This document shows, piece by piece, positions 34,418 to 45,760 of a stretch of 64,000 nucleotides of DNA; the stretch's first letter is position 1, and the number at the start of each line of letters is the position of its first letter. Where the stretch lies: NCBI GenBank assembly GCA_033065855.1, contig JAVXUO010001056.1, positions 1-64,000 on the forward strand, read 5' to 3'. The DNA comes from Escallonia rubra. Lineage: Eukaryota > Streptophyta > Magnoliopsida > Escalloniales > Escalloniaceae. The notes beneath the pieces are model-generated. The model saw only the letters and a program-made list of their open reading frames with translations. It was not told the DNA's origin and did not search any database. Made by a program: the position numbers and the translations under genes.

Positions 34418-37065
34418 CGAGTGATGATAAAATATTTAGCAGTTGTCTAACACCATGTCATTAGTTTAGGTGGTGTCATACTATCACTAATAATTTGCTA
34501 GCTAATCAGTTTATAAAATAGTGGGCAAACTATCCAGATGGGTATAAAACAACCCTAAGAGAGGGGGGATGGGGCTGGAGGTGGAGTGAATAGGGTTTTT
34601 GAAAATTTGGAGATTTAAACTAATCACAAACATTTATTTCAACCAAATCAATGAACAAGCTCAACCAATATGCTAGCTTTACGATCTCAAGCAATTAGAA
34701 ATCAATAAGTAAGGAGATTGTTTTAGAAGTGCTTAACAAGGAGATTCAAACCATTCGGCGTGATCTACCTTCAAGCCCACATCCACCTTTTCAAGGAAAC
34801 CCTTGCAAGAGTATTAGAATCCACTAGTAGCAGTCTTCGTTCGGGTCAAGATCAAAACTCTTACAAACACTTGGTAATATCCATGCACCAAGCACAAGCT
34901 TTGAAGCCACAAAGCTTAACCAAGACTTGACAACCCCAAGTCTTGATCACAATTCTTGTACAAAGATCAACTCTATACAAAGAAACCATTTTGAAAGGAA
35001 ATAAGTACAAGCAAAACTCTAGTACAGAGATTTGAGAGAAATGATGATTTGATGATTGCTCACTCTCAATAGTGGTTTGCTCACAAAGATGCTTTGATAT
35101 GAAATCATAAGATTGAAGAGAGAAAATGTATAATGCTTGAGTTTTGATGTTTTCCTAATGTATGGAAGCTTACAAATATGTTTCCATGGTATTTAGTGAA
35201 GTCCCAAATAATTTGTATGGGTTAGATATGAAATATAACCGTTATTGGAAGATCTAACATGAATTTTAGCAAAACTTGTTGTTATACTCGAATTCTGAAG
35301 CTTAGAGTCAACTGTAATATAAGGCAAACAACTATATTTCACTTTTGGAGGTCTACTGCCTCAATACAGTTGACAACATTGATTTTTTTTCAAGAAAATC
35401 ACATATGTTACTTTGGGCATAACTTACTCCAGAAAAAGTCGGATTTATGGGCCATTTTTTGGGTTTGAAAGCTAATCAAAAGGTTTACCAAATTATGCAA
35501 AGATTATCTCAAGAGGCATTTTGTAAAAAAAATGAGTTAGCTCCAAAGTTCACCCATTTTCAAGTTATTTGAAAGATAATTAACTTAAATGTAATGCATA
35601 TGGTGTCCTAAGGTCATTCTAGGCCATAAGCATCAAACCAATCATAAAATTAAGACTAGTTACATAATTCCTAAAGATCAATCACAATTGAAAGTAAATT
35701 AGCCAATGTATTCTTTATTGTTCTTTGGCATTAGACATGATGAAGCTTTCTTATCATCTCTACTATAGTTGAAAACTCTTTTAATTTAATTTACGTAACC
35801 AATTTCTCAAATGCATTTTCATGAATGTGTATGCATATATATACCTATTAAAAATTCACTCAAAGCACATATTAGATCATACTCAATGTGCTGTTTTCTT
35901 CAACACAAGATAAAACCTTAGGTAATCCAGCCATAAGGTAACATATGCTAAATCTCAACCATGATTTACAATAACTAAGAACAAATTTAGAAGCAAAATG
36001 AACATAAATAACCGTCATCTATGAGAAAACCCAACAATTTGGTTGTTCTTAGTCGTCGCTCATCTATCTTGCGCACGTAACCACAAAAGTTACCCTACGT
36101 CAAAAACCGCCACTACTTTCATATTGAATCTCCGACTACGACCTCGAGACCACTGTTCGCCACCGCCATCACTACATCATTGCTATCTTCTTGTTTGTAA
36201 ATTTGAAAATCTCATCAACTATTTGTTTCACTCTTCAGGTCCCCGTGTCCCAGTGTTTTTGTGTAATAAACCCCTCCGACAGCAATTATATTAACGCCAA
36301 TACCTCCGCTTTCCATTTCAAGACGCAACACGAGTAAAAACCTGCTGGTTCCATCTATTCAAGAAAGCTACAGTTCCAGATTGTTAGATCTAATTGAGAT
36401 GCTTTCGAGGTTGTGAATGTCTTTAGTTCTCTAAAATCCCGTTGTGTATTGTATACTTTATAATTTTGTTTTATATACGAGCTTCTATGTATTGGCGCCA
36501 GTTTTATTTCTAAGTAATCTAAAATGTTGAAAATTTTTAACTATCAATTATTTGCTCGTTCTTGACCCTTGGATTGCATTAGTTAGTTATACTATGAAGT
36601 AAAAAGTGGCAAATCATTTTCAAGTGTTCAAGTTTGTTATCGTTGTGGAAACTATAAAACATATTGTAATAGTTTTGGATTTCTCACATAGATGTGAATT
36701 AGTGGTATCGAACGTGTAGGAATTGTGGAGTTTGTTAGATAGCGGTGGTTGATGCAGATGGTAGAGTGCACTTCTCGCTAGAGATGGCGGTAGTGGTTGT
36801 TAGGATAAATGAAAGAGATGTGAGATGAAGCAGAAGAAAACAACATAGAAACTAAAACATATATAAGTGAAAACTTACGCGGTAGAAAATGGGTGGATGG
36901 GTGTCAAGCTTTCCTAACCATGATTTAAGTTTACTATCCATCTGAATAGTTATTTTATAGTAATATTAATTAATCAACAAATAATTAGTGATAGTCTAAG
37001 ACCATTTAAGCTGATGTCGTGGTGTTGGACAATCATCAAATATTTTCTCCACGTATAAGCCCACC
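34418..37065. mobile_element. Possible large element bounded by diverged inverted repeats
   Basis: About 120 bp at 34418-34545 is an inverted, roughly 70% similar copy of 36925-37065 by eye. Shared blocks on one strand include CTTATACG, GAAAATATTT, ACACCA, ACTATCACTAAT and TATAAAATA, then CAGATGG. The DNA between is mostly AT-rich. It opens with gagaggggggatggggctgg (34559) and has a CG-richer, gene-like stretch at 36050-36300 without a recognised product. This fits a decayed MULE or fold-back element, perhaps with nested insertions. No target duplication was located. Confidence 0.45.
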
Positions 37066-38555
37066 TATATAATTTGTCAAGTCTAGTATCAAGAAATATA
37101 CATTTAGCTTTGAATAACGCATATAGACTTTTGACTCAGTTGAGCTCCTTGCACTTGTATCTATGTTATTATCCTTGTAACTTTCTGACCTGAACAAAAC
37201 ACAGAAGACCTCTCAGCATAGTCTCACAGTTGTTATCCAATTGTATCTCAACAAGACCTAGTGAGCGACATTTTGGTAATCCACAGCAAATTCGGGCCTT
37301 CTACCTTGGTTTTTTTCCCTTATGATATTATAGCCTAAAATCTACAATTACTGTTAAAATTATGAAAAAACAATACTACACGATAACAGTCTATAGCCTC
37401 ACCGTCGTGCTAAGAACACAAATACGGAGTATATATAATATAAGAGCGAGGAGGCGAGGAGGCGAGAAGACCAGATATAAACGTGGTGACTTGCAAAATA
37501 TAAAAAGGCAGGCCGATGCTGACTTGCCTGCCATGGCAAAACCTTGGCCCTAAGTTCGTCAACTCCCCACCCCACTCGGAGTAGACTAATTTTTATGTCA
37601 AATCAAATCAAATGAAGTACTGAGAACATCAAAGCAAACTACTGTTCCAATTTCGGCTATTATACTACTCTAAAAGTCGTTCCTTATTTAACACGCTAAA
37701 ATCAATTAAAACGCTTTGCCATTCAACAATACATGCTGGTAAAGTTTTCTCTTTTGGTATTATGAGAAAATCAATTCAAGTCTTTTTAATTGATGAAAGA
37801 GCGCCATTCTCCGTTTTTTAGTCCATAACAAAGTAATTTTCTACGCACAAGAAAAAAAAGGAAATACACAAGAAGCAGAAAAAAGAAAATGAAAACAAAA
37901 GAAATAAAGGGACATGAAGTGAGGAGGGAGCCACGATTTTACTTCGAGGGCAACCCAAGTGGTGACTGTTTTTCGTCTTTTCTTTTGTCGTCAACAATAT
38001 ATTTTAATGATAAATGTTACTTTCTTTAGCAATAAAAAATGATATAACAGAATATAAAGAGTGAATGTAATCTTTTCGTCCGCTATTTGTCAAGATAAGA
38101 AGAAGACAACGGTACCATATCATTTTCAATTTCTTGGCAAAGCCGTGACGTTTTGTTTTTTTAAATTCAAAAAAATGTATAGACGAAGAGTTGAACAGTA
38201 ATTCAACGTGTGTTTTCGAGAGTCTTGAAGGATAATAATTCTTTGAGGAAATTGACAAATTAAAGACCCACATGAAAGTGAGACGCAGACATGTGCGTAC
38301 GTATAGGATATAATGTGAGATGCATCAAGGGTGGTGAATGATCTCATGCATGGCATCATATAGGGGCAACTTTCCTCACATGTGGGCTGGAAAGTGATGA
38401 ACACTCCTGTAATATACTACTGACTGGAGGGGACACACTTGACTAGTCAGGTGATCATTGATCAATGAGACAAAGTCCACGGCTCCAACTCCAGACCACA
38501 AGTGGTGTTTCTCTATTTCTAGATTTCTTCTTCACGTCGGCTATGAACTAATCTA
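37066..38555. other. Intergenic DNA, nothing recognised
   Basis: AT-rich DNA with a short gcgaggaggcgaggagg tandem at about 37446-37466. No gene was recognised. Confidence 0.4.
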
Positions 38556-38923
38556 CTCCCTCCGTTCTCTATATTTTGATTAATGTTTTTACACGTAAAT
38601 TAATAATTTGAGTCATATGTTGTGAGTTTCTCGTTCTACCTTTTAGATAGAACGGGAAAGAAAGCGGCCCATGAAACAGAAAATGAGTTAGTTGAGTGTT
38701 AAATGTAAAGAGAGAAATGAATATAAAAGTCTAAGAAAGTGAGTCAGGAGAGAAGAAATGAGTTGACAGAGATTTAAATGTGCAGAGAGAAATATAACCA
38801 AAAAATAGTGAAAAAGGTAAATATGTAAAACTACCTATATAATCTTTCTTAATTTGAAAATGAGCAATTTTTGTAAAACGACTCAAAAAAGAAAGTTGAT
38901 CAAATTATGTGGGAATGAAGAAT
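38556..38923 (+). mobile_element. Stowaway-type MITE, copy C
   Basis: It begins CTCCCTCCGTTCTC directly after TA, the canonical Stowaway terminus. It ends with the inverted counterpart (other strand ATTCTTCATTCCCACATAATT) followed by TA. The interior shares the gaaagaaagcggcc, gagtgttaaatgt, gagagaaat and cttaatttgaaaatgagcaa blocks with copies A, B and D. Length is about 368 bp. Confidence 0.82.
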
Positions 38924-39226
38924 TATTTTATTAGATTGTTAACTACTTAAAAAGTGTCACTAAACAAAGGCAGCAACAACACCCAGTTCTCCGTCCTCGC
39001 ACTGAACATAAATTTTTGGCGATCTCAAGTCTTGATTCGATTAAAATAGATTATAACAAAGTGTGGCAGGAAGATCATGGGGCATAAGTAAGGCATAACT
39101 CTTGTACCATGATACGACTTGGTGACCAATTAGCGTATGACAGTTTGGGAATCAAAGGGGAGTACTCTAGTTTATATGTGCACAACCATGAGAAAGATTT
39201 TAAACTAAATGCTGCAAATTAATCAA
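38924..39226. other. Intergenic DNA between two transposons
   Basis: The stretch cgatctcaagtcttgattcgatt... near 39018 has a diverged relative near 40875 (tgatctcaagcgctaatttg, then attataacaaggtgt and aggcctaactcttgtacc). An old direct repeat therefore straddles the Pack-MULE at 39227-40597. Confidence 0.5.
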
Positions 39227-40597
39227 GGGATAATATCAATTATGTCCTTCAGTTTAGGGGTAAATTACAGTCAAAGACGTAAGTTTTAAAATTTTACACT
39301 CGTATCTGAAATGTGAGAATTTGGTATCAGATATGCCCACCGTTAGGGTTCCGTGACCCTAACTAACGGTTTCTGCTAATGTGGCAATACCGTATTTTAA
39401 AAATGGCAATACTACCCTCTCCTTCTTCCAATTTCCTGTACATCCTCTCGCACAACCACTGCACCACCCCCGCATCACAACCACTGCAGAACCCAGTCAA
39501 TCTGTCCCAAGAATCCCACCCCAACATCATAGCTGCACACAGATTCACAAACACACGCACACAGCCTCCGCCTCGTCGTTATCACCATACCACCGCAAGC
39601 AATATGTCTTCACCACCCCACTGCTCCACCGTACTCAAAACAGCCCCATCACACTTCAACTCATCACCAATTTTCACCAACAACCATCCCAATCAAACAA
39701 ATTCAGGAAGAACTTCAAATCGGCAGCCCTACTGGCGGTGCCGAACCTCGCGACGGGATCAGGGCCTTGGTCATGCCGTCTTTAAGGAAGATAGCCTTGC
39801 ATCCGCTATTGGTGCTGGCCACCAAACACCTATCAGTCGTGGCCATGGGGACAGAATATTCCCTGTCATCTAGGAAGAGCGGCACGGCGATGCCCATGGG
39901 GATCTAGACGTAACCAACGGGCATCTCCCAGCACTGCCCCAAATGGAATCGTAATTGAAGCCCAACCAAAGGCAGCCCATCGAGGGACTTGCCAGTGATC
40001 CTCTGCAAGGCCTCCGTCCTGATGGCGTCGGCACGGTAGTAGTCGCCGAGCTTAGATTCAAGGGAGTAGAAGGGAGTGATGGCGGCGACGATGGCCTTGA
40101 CAACCTCCTCGTCTTCCTCGAAGGGGTGGGGCCGATGCGACCACTGGGTCAACGACCTTCTTGTGTTTGGGAAAAGGGGGGGCGACACAAGGAGCCAAGC
40201 GGGTGTCCTCCTTGCGCGCAGATGAGGTCATTAACGTTCCTCGTCGTCCACGGCAGATTTCTGGCGTGAGATTTAATCTCATTCTAATTTAGCTTCTAGA
40301 ATTGTGGTGATTTAATCCATATGGTGGTGGTCATGGTTATTCGATGTGGAAATGGGTTTGAGACGGTGGTAGAAGGTGAATGACAATGGTGGTTCAATCG
40401 ATTTGAGAAGGGATAGAAAAAGAGAAGGGGAAGAGAGAGACGAGTGATTTGTTGTAGAGGGCAATTATGTCATTTTACATGAAAATTTAACATCATCCGT
40501 ATTCCGTGTGGTCAACGGACATAACTGATATAAACGCAAACATGTGTCCTCGACTGTAATTAACCCCTAAACTGAGGGATATAAGTGATATTATCCC
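39227..40597 (-). mobile_element. Mutator-like element carrying an HMG-CoA reductase fragment (Pack-MULE)
   Basis: The left end GGGATAATATCAATTATGTC is mirrored at the right (other strand GGGATAATATCACTTATATC), continuing through CAGTTTAGGGGT(A/T)AATTACAGTC for at least 50 bp. Flanking 9-mers are attaatcaa (39218-39226) and ttaaatcaa (40598-40606), 7 of 9 identical. Nine-base duplications and long inverted repeats starting with G are typical of MULEs. The interior has no transposase but holds cellular coding sequence (see 39715-40215). Confidence 0.82.
39715..40215 (-). pseudogene. HMGR: HMG-CoA reductase gene fragment captured in a MULE
   Basis: Minus-strand translation in shifting frames follows plant HMGR from the linker into the catalytic domain. 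It shows [51 protein letters not shown] in another frame, [10 protein letters not shown], then [20 protein letters not shown] and [14 protein letters not shown] followed by LKDGMT. The family's SGGATS segment between the last two is missing. At least three frameshifts plus this deletion make it non-functional. The intact enzyme makes mevalonate at the ER; this piece lacks the membrane anchor and most catalytic residues. Confidence 0.88.
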
Positions 40598-41639
40598 TTA
40601 AATCAAACATCAGCGCCACACTGCCACCAGAGCCCTTCTTTTGCGTTAAATTTCTCACAATTCAGCCAGCCCTTGGGCATACCAGTGTAGTGCAAATTAA
40701 GCCCCTCCATTCCAATATGTCAAAAGAAGCCCACTATCTGACTACGTTGAAAGACGAAATTTCTAATAGGTGTTCAACTTAAAAGCACGTTTACAAATAT
40801 GAAAATGAACTTAATTCTCGTCTGTAGTCGATATGAAACTTCAACACTCATGCTCACTGTCATAATGCAATTTTAAGTGATCTCAAGCGCTAATTTGATT
40901 GAAGTGGATTATAACAAGGTGTAACATGAGGATCATGAGGCACAAGTAAGGCCTAACTCTTGTACCATGATAAGACTCGGTTGGCTAATCGAAAAGCATG
41001 TTGATGAAAACAATGAGAAGCACCTCTAGTTACAAGAACAAAACACAATTTCTAGGTATGGTCAATATTGGAGTTCAATAGAGTCTATCTCACCTAACGA
41101 AACCACCATTACTCTCACCATCGGTGCATTTAACTCTTCAACATGTTTGTGAGTTTTTTCAAGAAGAAAAAAGAGAAAAAAAGTCGATCATTTCCTCCAT
41201 TTTCTCTGGTTTATGTGTTTTTTTAAGGAAAGGAAAAAAAGGGAAGAAATTTTGGGCTTATCTTGCCTCCAAATCTTTCCTTCCAAATTGGGGAAGAAAC
41301 GAAGAGAAAGGAAACTCACATAAGTAATATTTTAGTAAAGCCCATATTATACGGTTTTAGAGTTTCTTGCAAGAACTTATTATTTTACTTATGAACAAAT
41401 GATTGTTTTAGATATCGGAGTTTACTCAAGACTGATTGTTTTACTTTTGATATGACATTAATTAGAAAAGGATGTTGGAATGTTTATAACCAACTCATGA
41501 CTAATTTTTGCTTTTTCTATCGTGACATTGATCAAGAATGATGTAATTAAGGCTTGTTACATTAGTATGATATGAACACTCCTATAATATCATTGATAAC
41601 TAATTTGTTTCCCCGTCAAAATCTTGTCCTTTTTTACAA
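40598..41639. other. Intergenic DNA
   Basis: AT-rich with purine-rich tracts (41160-41250). It holds the right copy of an old direct repeat near 40875-40985 (see 38924-39226). No gene was recognised. Confidence 0.4.
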
Positions 41640-42640
41640 ACATACATTGATAATCTTTTTTTATTTTATTTTTGTGATAAAAGGCAGAATAGCATATATA
41701 ATAAAAGGAGTTTTCACCCAAAGGTGATTACAAGGACAAATGTCATGACACACATAAGACTTTCACCAAGATTACAAAAGGCTAAACAAAACAAAAACAA
41801 GCAATCACACGAAACCTTATGAATTACAGATCCTGTTGCGGCAATTGCTGCAAAAAGTCATGCACCCAATCCTGGAAGACGTCTATGCGTGCATGGCATG
41901 CAAAAGCAGCTAAAGATCTGGATTCCTTAAGCTGAGGCTTCGTGGCTTTGTCAAAGCTGAACTGATGAAAGTCTGGTAATATGTAGCAAAAATCAAACAT
42001 TATCGGGGCGGTGGTATCAGGGATATCCGCCGTGTCCTGAAGCTGATCAATAAGAAAATTGGAATCAGTTAATAGTGAGATAAGTAATAAATTCTTTTTT
42101 CTAGCCCAATAGCAGGCATTTAGTAATCCTTCAGAGAAAGCAGCGAAAACATCAGAAGCTGGAAAAGATAATGTTGCAGAACCACAACGTAATCCATTCT
42201 GTGTCTGACATCGTATTCCTAATCCCGCTTTAAGCACCCTTTTGTTGAACTGTCTTATCACAACGTAGTATAAGGGTATAATTGAATGTCTTATCTTTTC
42301 TTTTCTGTTGAACTCACAAATAAGAAGAATGAATGATGCTTTGTTTTCTCTCTTAAACTTACAAACAACAGTAAGAAAAATTGTCTTCTCTTCTCTTATC
42401 TTCTCTTCCCTTCTCTTACTTTCTTTTCTCTTCTCTCCTCTCATCTCAAATCTCAAAAACGGGCTATTCACATAAATTCACGTTTTTATCGATGGATGCC
42501 AAAAACCACAACTAGAATTAGAGATCAAACCAACCAACCCCTCTAGGCCTTGCATCGGGGTTAGCCGGATACCAATTGTTTTAACAAAACCCAGAAGAAA
42601 CCTACAAACTGGTGTATCAAGCATAGTTATGAATTCTGCA
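41640..42640 (-). mobile_element. LINE 3' fragment with RNase H-like domain
   Basis: The minus-strand frame encodes the plant LINE RNase H-like tail: GLGIRCQTQNGLRCGSAT, ASDVFAAFSEGLLNACYWA, LLTDSNFLIDQLQDTADIP, and SRSLAAFACHARIDVFQDWV ending near 41824. The 3' side has a poly-T-rich tract near 41650 (poly-A on the element strand). A pyrimidine-rich stretch at about 42245-42470 interrupts the domain, so the upstream part (GLISNSSCGFWHPSIKT, about 42478-42540) is separated from it. Non-functional. It is related to, but not the same copy as, the element at 42987. Confidence 0.8.
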
Positions 42641-42670
42641 TTGACAAATGTGTGTGTGTCTATATATATA

Positions 42671-42826
42671 GCTGATCCATTACTCGCGTGGGCAACTTTC
42701 GCTAAGTTGCCCGCGCAATCTGACCGTCCACACGCGAGATGTGGACGGTCCAGATCTATTTTTTGTGTTTTTTTTTTTGCCATACGCTACATTATGTAGC
42801 GGACGAAATCTGGACGGGCCAGATGG
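42671..42826. mobile_element. Short relative of the fold-back element at 54491, next to microsatellites
   Basis: It starts GCTGATCC right after tctatatatata, as the large element starts GGGAGCTGATCC after an AT run. It shares the core GACCGTCCACAC, GTGGACGGTCCAGATCT followed by a T run, and the palindrome ACGCTACATTATGTAGCGGA (42784-42803). Its right side ends at a CA/TA microsatellite. About 155 bp; it looks like a deletion derivative. Confidence 0.65.
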
Positions 42827-42828
42827 AC

Positions 42829-42830
42829 AG

Positions 42831-42927
<97 letters not shown>
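42829..42927. repeat. Compound (CA)n(TA)n microsatellite
   Basis: A CA run of about 19 units (42832-42869) passes directly into a TA run to about 42926, broken once by a C (atatctatat). Confidence 0.95.
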
Positions 42928-42929
<2 letters not shown>

Positions 42930-42986
42930 GTTTCTGATAAATTTATTTTTCCTTTATACCCTCAACTTGTGAATCCGTGTCAAACC

Positions 42987-45760
42987 TTTTTTTTTTTTTG
43001 GTAGAAAAAAAGAATTGCATTAGAATTCAAAAGGTTACAAGGTTTTCCAAGAAGCCATTCTGGCTTGGAAATAACAGACAGGTGACAATGTTCCGTCAGC
43101 TAAAGTGTAAACCGATATACAGTTATCCAAAAGCAGGCAAAAGAAAAATACATATTAATCAAAAGAAGGATTTAGATCACAAACGCAGTGGACCCTCATT
43201 TACCCAATCCCGATAAACTGTAATGCGGGCATGACATGCAAAAGATGCGAGTGATCTGGCATCCTTTAACTGCATGGCTAAAGCTCTGTCAATACTACAA
43301 AAGTGCAAACTGTTCATTATGTAACATACGTCATATAAAACCGGCGCCACTGGATCTGCAACATCTTCAGTATTTGTCATCTGGGAAAGAAGAAATTTTG
43401 AGTCAATAAAGATTTTAAGGTGATTGATCTTTTTCCGCTGTGCCCATGCATACAACAGATAATAATCCGTTGGCTTGAGCAGTCATCCAATCAGATGCTA
43501 AGAGGGATATTGTCGCAGAGCCACAACGAGTGTTGTGAGGATTCATAACTGAGAGCCCTATTCCTGTTTTAAGAGATTTTTTTATCAAAACACATGGCCA
43601 GGAATATTTTTATAGGTTTTAAGATAGGGCACGAACATGGGTTTTGATTACTGTGAATTATGTATGGGAGGCCAAGACTTATAGTAGTATTGAGAGGTGT
43701 ATGTGAAGAATTTTTGGAGGTTTCTAAGCTTGTGACGAGGGTAGACAATTCATGTATATTTTGTATAACAAGGTTAGGGTTAAACAATGTTTGGCGGAAA
43801 ATTTGGTGGTTTCAGTGAGTCCAAATACACCAAATTGTGATGGGTATGGATAAAGTTTTGTGTCTAAAAGAGCTTTTAAGTTTGGTTGACACAAACCAGG
43901 CAATGAGCCATTCACGAAACGGCCTCCTAATAATATCAATTTTAAGACCTGTTGGACCCCCAAACCAGATAGGTTTAACTTTGGGGCATAGAAAGAACAA
44001 GTGATCCACATTTTCTGGTGCATTTAAACAAAGGGGGCACATGTTTGTTGTTGAGAGGTTAAAATAGCTAAGGTCTGTGATGGGAGGTAGTTTATCACAA
44101 AGGAGTTGCCAAATGAGGAAACTTATTTTGAAAGGAATAGGTAGGGACCAGATAACGTTCCAGGTGATAGCTGAGCATGGGTTTTCCTTAATTGTTGCCC
44201 TGTCAAGAAGCTTTTTTGTTTTTGCCTGGAAGAGATATTGGTAAGCCGAGGTTGTGGTGTATATGCCGGATGGAGTAAGCCTCCACACCCGTTGGTCAGC
44301 GATAGAGTGTGGGGATATGTGAATGGCTAGAACTTTTGGGACCACATCAGGGTGAAAAAATTGTCTGAGATGGTGTTCATTCCATGAACCATTAGAGATT
44401 AGGCTTTGAACCACGACAGAAGGGTTTGTGCAAAAGCCCGCATTAGGGTCATGTTTCCTTTCGAAGAAGGGAATCCATAAGTCATTCCATATTGAGATCT
44501 GGGATCCCGTGCCAACTTGCCATCTTAAGCCATCTTTGAGTACCTGTCGCCCTGCGAGAATACTACGTCATCCCCAAGAGAAATTGCCCTTGTTAGGGCT
44601 GTGCAAGTAATTTGTGTGAGTGCAATATTTGCCCAACATTACCCGGGCAATCAAGCTTTCCGACTCTATCCAGATGCGCCAACTTGTTTTTCCCAAAAGC
44701 GCTTGGTTGAAGAGTGAGATATCCTTGAAGCCTAAACCGCCGAGATGTTTGAGGGCACATAAAGTATGACAGTTAAGCCAATGAATACCTTTCTTATGTG
44801 CATCCCCCGACCACCAAAATCTGCCAATAATTGAGTTAATAGCTTTGATAACATACTTGGGGAAAAGGAGAACCTGCATGTGGTAAATGAGGAGAGATGT
44901 GAGTACTGAAGTAACAAGGGTAGCTCGGCCTGCTTTGTTGAGAAGGCAGCCTTTCCAACCGGCACATCTGTTGTGAATTTTCAGGATGAGTTCTTGGAAG
45001 AAGTTTTTCCTATACTGTACTATATCCAGGGTGCTTTCCAAGAATTTGCCAAAATTGTCAGTGGTTGAGAGACCCATCATCTGGCCTATAGCCACTGAGT
45101 CTGCTGAAGTAGCGTTCGGACTTAGAGTAATTGCAGATTTTCCATGATTGATTTGTTGTCCGGATTCTAGACAATATCTGCTCAAAATGGTCTTCAACTG
45201 AAGCCAGGATGCTGGGGTAAATTTAGTGAAAATCATTGCATCATCTGCAAAGAAAAGATGGTTTATGGGCGGACTACGAATACCACCTTTAATGCCTGGG
45301 ATGGCGCCCGACAACTGTGCTTTCCTCAATGAGGCAGATAGGACCTCTGCACATAAGATGAATAGATACGGCGACAGAGGGTCACCCTGCCTGAGTCCAC
45401 ATGTTGGTTGAAATCTTTCTGTCGGTGTGCCGTTGAGTAGGATCTCATATGATACACTGTTAACACAAGACATGATTAATTTTGTGATATGAGACGAAAA
45501 GTTAAGTCTTGTGAGCACTGCCTCTAGAAATGACCAGTGTATCCAATCGTAGGCCTTACTCATGTCCATCTTGCCTGCTCCCAGAATCGTCTTCGAGGCT
45601 TTTGTGCGTCGTATCTTATTTGTGATTTCTTGGGCGATAAGTATATTATCACCAATGTATCTCCCGCTAACAAAAGCGTTATGTTGTTCTGAGATAAGGT
45701 GATTGAGGAAAGGACTCTCCAAACACATCAGGATATCTCTCTTTGTTTGACTACCCATTT
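42987..45760 (-). mobile_element. 5'-truncated LINE: reverse transcriptase, zf-RVT and RNase H-like remnants
   Basis: Minus strand. The RT domain (45758 to about 44570) has QHNAFVSGRYIGDNIL, KMDMSKAYDWIHW, GLRQGDPLSPYLFILCAEVL and the catalytic block FFADDAMIF; this part is open for 396 codons. After a break, zf-RVT follows (CPLCLNAPENVDHLFFLC near 44020), then an RNase H-like tail (IDSKFLLSQMTNTEDVADP, ASFACHARITVYRDWVNEG near 43190-43400). A 13-base T run at 42987-42999 is the poly-A tail. The 5' part (endonuclease and first RT motifs) is missing. It is dead, but the RT frame is well kept. Confidence 0.9.

Noticed and set aside
42739..43004. Frames rich in His-Thr and Ile-Tyr repeats
   Set aside because: Pure translation of the CA/TA microsatellite.
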